From: Axinella damicornis
Lineage: Eukaryota > Porifera > Demospongiae > Axinellida > Axinellidae
DNA: 64,000 nucleotides
Direction of reading: 5' to 3'
Assembly (NCBI GenBank): GCA_963931865.1
Contig: OZ007513.1
Location: 7,734,157-7,798,156 of the forward strand
The first letter of the stretch is position 1. Each line of letters opens with the position of its first letter. Made by a program: the position numbers and the translations under genes. The notes beneath the pieces were generated by a model, which was not told the DNA's origin, did not search any database, and saw only the letters and a list, made by a program, of their open reading frames with translations. Positions 59,039 to 64,000 of the stretch are shown piece after piece.

Positions 59039-60554
59039 ATTTATAGCCTGCAACTACATCCTCAAAAGTGATTATTTGGCTGCTCATGAATCCACTTACC
59101 AAGACTGCGCCTACATTGTGATTCAGGACAATGAATACTCATGCATATACAGTTGCTGTACTAGCTAGCTAGATAATAATTGCTGAAAGAATTTTTTTAG
59201 TTAGTTAAATTGATTTTATCCAGTGGAACATGGAAAGGGTTACACAGGAGGTCATGGACCTATCTAAGGTGCTCCCTAAAAGAAGAAATAAAAGCTACTG
59301 TACAACAACAGTAATACAATGCTAACAGGTCAAAGACATGTTATAAAAATCCGAAGAATCAAGGTGATTTCTAGGTCCATTGTAAATAAAACGGCCCTCT
59401 TGGCTCTGACCAAGCATCAAGCCCAGACACGACCATATCTTGGGATGAACATTCCCATCTCCCCAAGACCCACCCTTTTGTGCTCACACAGAACCTCCAA
59501 GGATATTGACGCTGACTTAAGCTGAAAGTCTCATAGCTAACAGGTTTTGCAGTCATAAATGGCTTAACAGCTGCCATATCCTCTGCATGATCCTGAGCTG
59601 ATACCAAGTCGTGCCGAGACATTTTAAAGACTCACTTGTTATGCATGCTTTCATGAGTCTGTATAGGCGTTCATTGACAGCTCATAGCCATTCTTCTCTT
59701 TCGTCTGGGTGGCTGTGATCCTGGATGCTGCGAGTACCGTAAGTGTTTGCTCTTCTTAGTATGTGGCCAACTAATGCCGGATTGAATTAAAATTGCTGTG
59801 CCTTCCTTGCAAGTGATTGTTTGTTCTGCTTCAGAGTTCAAAGACACTCTCCATAATTATTGCAGGAGAAAACTGGTCACTGTCCGGAGAAGACCTTCCA
59901 ACTGACTTCACAGTTATGCTTAGTGAGAATTACAAGACACCCCCCAAAAATCATGAATACCCAACGAAATGAAGTTGATAGATGACAGATTTTTGAATGT
60001 TCACGTGATATGACAACAAACCTGCAATTGGTACCCTCTCGTAATACCTTCACCTACTGTATTTGTTGCTTAAACATTGTACAAAGTCAAATGCACCCAG
60101 CCCCACCCATATCCCAACCCTACCCACCCCCAGCCCCCATGCTCCCACCCGCCATGCTCCCACCCCAGCCCCACCCCCCCCCCCCCCCCCCCCACATGCT
60201 CCCACCCCAGCCCCACCCCCACATGCTCCATGCTCCCACCCCTCATGCTCCCCAGTCCCACCCCCATGCTCCCCAGCCCCACCCACCAATGCTCCCACCC
60301 CAGCCCCACCCCCCAATGCTCCCGCCCACCCGCTAGCTATACCTGAACTTACCCTGGCGGTGAAAGGTATTCAGCAAGGTAAAGTTAGGGTGAGGGCTCA
60401 CCTCACCTTAACCTCACCCGAGCTAAACCTAACCCGAATGACTTCGACACAACTGGACTCGCTTTATATACTCGCAGAAGGATGCAGCAACGCGTGCCAG
60501 CAAAGCGTGCACGCGCCGGTAATCCTATGATCTGATTGGTTGGCAAGCGCGTAC
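59039..60554. other. Upstream region, mostly unrecognised
   Basis: 60095-60335 is a C-rich minisatellite (CATGCTCCCACCCCAGCCCC) whose proline/histidine ORFs are compositional. 59371-59622 (minus) is an open stretch starting MSRHDLVSAQDHAED that I cannot assign. Confidence 0.5.
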
Positions 60555-60704
60555 CTTCAAATTTTGGCGGGAATGCCCTGTGCACGCGCAAACTGTGGAC
60601 AGTGATGAGCGTGTTTCGGTCTCTGTCATTTCTCTTCGGTCACCGACGCCATTGGCCTCCTCCGGTAGGCCTTCTTCCACTGGCGCTCCCTCTGTTGCTG
60701 CCAT
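60555..60704 (-). CDS. Candidate first exon, minus strand (unrecognised)
   Basis: Fifty whole codons from ATG at 60702-60704 (context ACAATGGCAG) to a GTACGC donor. It reads MAATEGAPVEEGLPEEANGV and is acidic. No second exon could be assigned and no family is recognised. It could be an alternative upstream exon of the TBC1D2-like gene, but its phase 0 end does not join exon 1 in frame. Weak. Confidence 0.25.
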
Positions 60705-60995
60705 TGTAGTTGACCCGAACACTGTTCCGTAGCCAAGTAGGATTGTGCCCAGACACCATGCCGCTTGGGAATAGGGTTGAAAAGCTTGGCGTTTGGGAAC
60801 GAGGCCGAGTATGTCCATCTGGTGGGAGTGAAAAGAGAGAAAGTGGGGAGAAGGAGTGGCAGGGAAAGGTAAAGAATGAAAACAGGGAGGAGGGAGGTCT
60901 CAGACTGATGATCATCAGACTTACAGTGCTGCTCCACCACTTCCTCATTTCACTTTAGTACAAGAAGACTGAGGAAGAGATGAGATACTGTGAAG

Positions 60996-61026
60996 ATGGC
61001 CTCCTTGGATGGAGAAGTAAACGAGA
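60996..61026 (+). CDS. Candidate first exon, plus strand (unrecognised)
   Basis: ATG in a strong context (AAGATGGCC), ten codons MASLDGEVNE, then GTGAGT. It points away from the minus-strand candidate 290 bp to the left, as in a divergent promoter. No downstream exon was found; may be chance. Confidence 0.2.
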
Positions 61027-63130
61027 GTGAGTGGTCTGTGGGAGGAGAGAAGAAGGAAGAACTAGTGGTGTAGCCTGGGCTAGGATGGCAGCTCCTAGCG
61101 ATTCACCCTAAGAAGCTTTTAACTGTGTGTAGTCTACCCTTCAACACTGTTTGTAGTCTGTTTCCTCCACATCACTCCCTGATGATTTGTAGTCATCGAT
61201 AAATTGCAACGACAGGACTGTCTGTTAGCACATTTGTAACACACTCACTGAGACAGGAGAGGGAGGCAGGTGGAACAGAAGGATGTGGGTGGGGCAGGGG
61301 GAGGGGGGAAGGCGAGTACCACTGGGAGTCACTTGAATTAAGGGTGACAGCAGAATGCTATATACTGCATGCATTGTAGCAGGGCAATAGCTGCCAGTAC
61401 AGTTGGTCTGGTCTCAATTTAGAAAAGGGGGTTCTTTTGGTTGCTGCCGAAGGCAGTGCTCAGAGGCGCATAGTGCCGATCAGTCCGCACGAAGCGTGGA
61501 AAAGTTTTTCTAAAGGATTGCAGGACCCAGGGCCGCCATGTGCTTCCGTTTCTTGCTCAAATTTCACTAATGTAACGTAATACGTACATACACATAAACA
61601 TACTAGATTGTGGTCTCATTCCTAGAAGCGGGGTTCGACCGAACCCAACGAACTACTCCTGGATCTGCCACTGCAAAAGTTTCTTGCACACACATGCAGG
61701 ATATTGCCTGCATGCCAGTCAGCAGCCACGTGCAAGCGTCAAGATCGACATGAAGATGGCTCAGAATATTATGGTCTGAAAGCATCTATATTTTAGTCTT
61801 CCTGACAGGCTCTGTCATCCCAGTGACTTTGTGTTCTCCCAACAGCAAACCTTTAGGGATGCCCTTTTCTGAAGACAGGGTGGACGCACACGAGCAAAGT
61901 CACGCCTCTCTATTCTGCAATCCCTGAGTGAAATTTGCACTGTAGCTTGCAAGCTACGTAGTACTATGATGACAAAGTTAGGCACACAGACCCTGCCCTG
62001 AACATGCATCAGAAACGATCTGCATTAGTAGGCACATTTTATTACGCGGCCGGTGCATGCCTGCATCCTCACCATTTCCCAACCTGACCACTTCAAATGT
62101 CATGGCTGTAGATGGCCCTGTGTAGTGAAATTGGGGTAGCCACACCCATTATAGGTACCAGATTCTATCAAACCCCATAAACTTATTATAATGTGACTCC
62201 CTCCACAGAGGGAATGTGCCTTCATGGTAAAGCGTTCCATCATTATCATGCATGACTCATCAATTAACTGTGGTGTATTGGACCAGTGATTCTACGAACA
62301 TAAATCCCGCCCCATTATGCTTTGTCCTGGGACCCCCCCCAAAGAATTTTGAAAAGTAAGATGTAACAGCTTTAGAAGAATGCATCTCGGAGCATCTATT
62401 TTCGTGGGGGAGCTTGAAGTGCTACACACCATACCCTTGCAGTTGTGCAAAACTCCCCCCCCCCCAGCTAAAAATTTGACATCATCATGCCATCTTGGAT
62501 GCTACTGACTTAATTCATCTGGGCTATAATGACATCATGATATTGGCACTTGCCCTCAGGCATGCTGTCCTTGGGCTCGATGCCAATACCTGATGTATAG
62601 CCCTTGTACTCGTGCTAAAAGTAGTACAATATGTCAGTTGCATTGTGAAGTGAAGGTCACCAAATGAAACATAGTACATAGCTATATTGGGAGAGTGCAT
62701 AGAGAATGAAATTGATAGAAGATAGTGTTATCAACCAGCTTCAATTCTTTGATATTGCTGTGAAGGGAAGAATCGTTGTAACAAGTATGTCATAATGTAT
62801 TGTAATATGAAGGGATAGCAGAACAGCATAAAGGATGATAGCATAAAACATACAACCCCACCCTACGTAATATATACATGACATAATGAACAAGGCAGTA
62901 GGTTTGGAATCCAGCTGAGCAAGCATAAGAACTGGCCGAGTTTCTTGGCACATAATAAATGTCTGGAAGACCATCCACATTTGAGACTAATTTTAAAGCT
63001 GCAGAAGCAAGGACACCCGTAGGCCCTCGTGCTTTGTGAGTGAGCGTGAACGATGGAATTGTTCCCTCATTCACAAAGCATGCAGGGCTACAGAGGCCTT
63101 GTAGCTGCATACTCTATGCAGCACTCAACT
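61027..63130. other. Region without recognised exons
   Basis: Should contain the 3' part of the FN3 gene if it ends here, but no further FN3 strand motif was found. Contains an imperfect palindrome near 61443-61460 (CTGCC-GAA-GGCAG) and C-runs near 62332 and 62454. Confidence 0.4.
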
Positions 63131-63186
63131 TATAGCCTCGTTCCTAGGCTCTCCTTCCGAGAACGAGAGCCTGGGAACGAGACTAC
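63131..63186. mobile_element. Short MITE, TAGCCTCG family, abutting a splice donor
   Basis: TAGCCTCGTTCCTAGGCTCT...GAGCCTGGGAACGAGACTA. Its right end is directly next to the GTGAGT donor of the FN3 exon. Confidence 0.85.
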
Positions 63187-63192
63187 ACTCAC

Positions 63193-64000
63193 CTAGGGTT
63201 GTCATGCACTTGATGGTATCACTCCATGGCCCCCACCCTGCAGCATTGTGGCACCTCACACGGAAGTAGTAGGTTGCACCGGGAACCAGACCACAGTAAT
63301 GAAAGCTTAGTTTGTCCCCACAGTAAATTTCTTCAAAAGCGTAGCCCTTGCAAAATCTGCTCACATTTGTGAATTCATTAACATTATGCTCTACGCTTAC
63401 ATTCGACTCTGACGAGCTGATGTTGGTCTTTTTCAGATTATGTCCATCTGGGACCTCGTCTTCTTTCACTGTACTCATTTTGGGGGAGATGGGGGAAGGT
63501 GCATCCTGTGTGTCCTCTGAATCTGCAAAAACACCACTAGTGGTGACACTTATGAGTTCTGCCTCAGAGTCCCTTGTTCGCTCAGATTTACTAATGATGA
63601 GAGGGGGGAGGTTTAAAACTGTACTGGCGTGACTTGATTGCAATTTCCTATTACCTGCAGAAGGTCTAGCTGCTCCAGGAGCATTTTGTACTAATAGATG
63701 AGGTAGTTTTGCCTCGGCTGTAGTTTCCGTTGGTTTTGGGAGTCGTATAGGTTCTGGAAGGAGTGAGGCAATGTTCTTTCCCGTAGCAGGCTTGAGGACG
63801 AGACTGGGTTTCTTAGGAACAGGTTCCTGGTCAGTTGCTGTAGCGGTGGTTGGCGTAAATGTTGGGGAAATTTTGGTCTGCATGGACCCTTCGGCTTCGT
63901 GGCTGTTTTGGTCACCTGGTTTTTGACGAGGTGGGCCATGCTGAAATTCGTCACAGACACTTCCCTGCTGTGTTCCACCTTCTGATCCCAGCATCACTAG
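63193..64000 (-). CDS. Exon of a fibronectin type III protein (partial, runs off the right edge)
   Basis: Open from the window edge to a GTGAGT donor at 63187-63192. The first ~200 residues are low-complexity, rich in Pro, Ser, Thr and Lys (KPSLVLKPATGK, LPPLIISKSERTRD), hence probably disordered. The last ~60 form the second half of an FN3 domain: CGDKLSFHYCGLVPGATYYF, RVRCHNAAGWGPWS, ending MTTL. The pattern is closest to FNDC3-type FN3 repeats, though other FN3 families are possible. The first half of the FN3 (the W and Y strands) is not in this exon. No convincing next exon was found downstream on the minus strand, although a good acceptor (CTTCTGCAG) lies near 63000. A short MITE begins 6 bp into the following intron. 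Confidence 0.75.

Noticed and set aside
60350..60440. Telomere-like CCTAAC/TTAGGG words
   Set aside because: Only a few irregular words forming a short palindrome, not an array.
60010..60530. Proline/histidine-rich ORFs
   Set aside because: C-rich minisatellite; open on both strands with no conserved pattern.

Overview
This is a eukaryotic, animal nuclear window. It has introns with GT/GC-AG borders, no bacterial operons, and introns packed with inverted-repeat mobile elements and minisatellites. A marine invertebrate is likely; a sponge is my best guess, from protein similarity and repeat style only, and the sequence does not prove it.

Layout, with all recognised host genes on the minus strand. 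(1) At the left edge, 154-608 carries the first two coding exons of a gene that runs off the window; its start resembles the unnamed N-terminal module of BEN-domain-type proteins. (2) 609-4703 is an intergenic stretch of tandem repeats and foldback elements. (3) 4704-58503 holds a complete TBC1D2/TBC1D2B-type Rab-GAP gene. I reconstructed 30 exons whose phases all agree (2,694 nt, 897 residues), with an N-terminal PH domain, a central coiled coil and a C-terminal TBC domain keeping both catalytic fingers. About 95% of the locus is intron. (4) From 59 kb to 63.1 kb there are repeats and two weak, divergently oriented candidate first exons. (5) At the right edge, 63193-64000 is one exon of a fibronectin type III protein.

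The introns are the richer part. Intron 13 holds a Crypton-type tyrosine recombinase gene broken by a single stop codon, plus a Ty3/gypsy integrase fragment. Other introns hold hAT, pogo-like, TTAA (piggyBac-like) and TA-duplicating MITEs. Several are nested, and two insertions can be proven from uninterrupted paralogous copies in the same window. A family with TAGCCTCG...CGAGGCTA ends recurs about 20 times, with interiors from tens of bases to 1 kb.

The two most unusual signals are structural. A ~280-bp near-perfect hairpin occurs in two copies whose differences are mirrored in both arms. Separately, at least six otherwise unrelated palindromes share one apex design: tandem GA mismatches flanking a short stem closed by a C-GNA-G triloop.

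No viral gene, toxin gene, CRISPR array, rRNA or intact tRNA was found.
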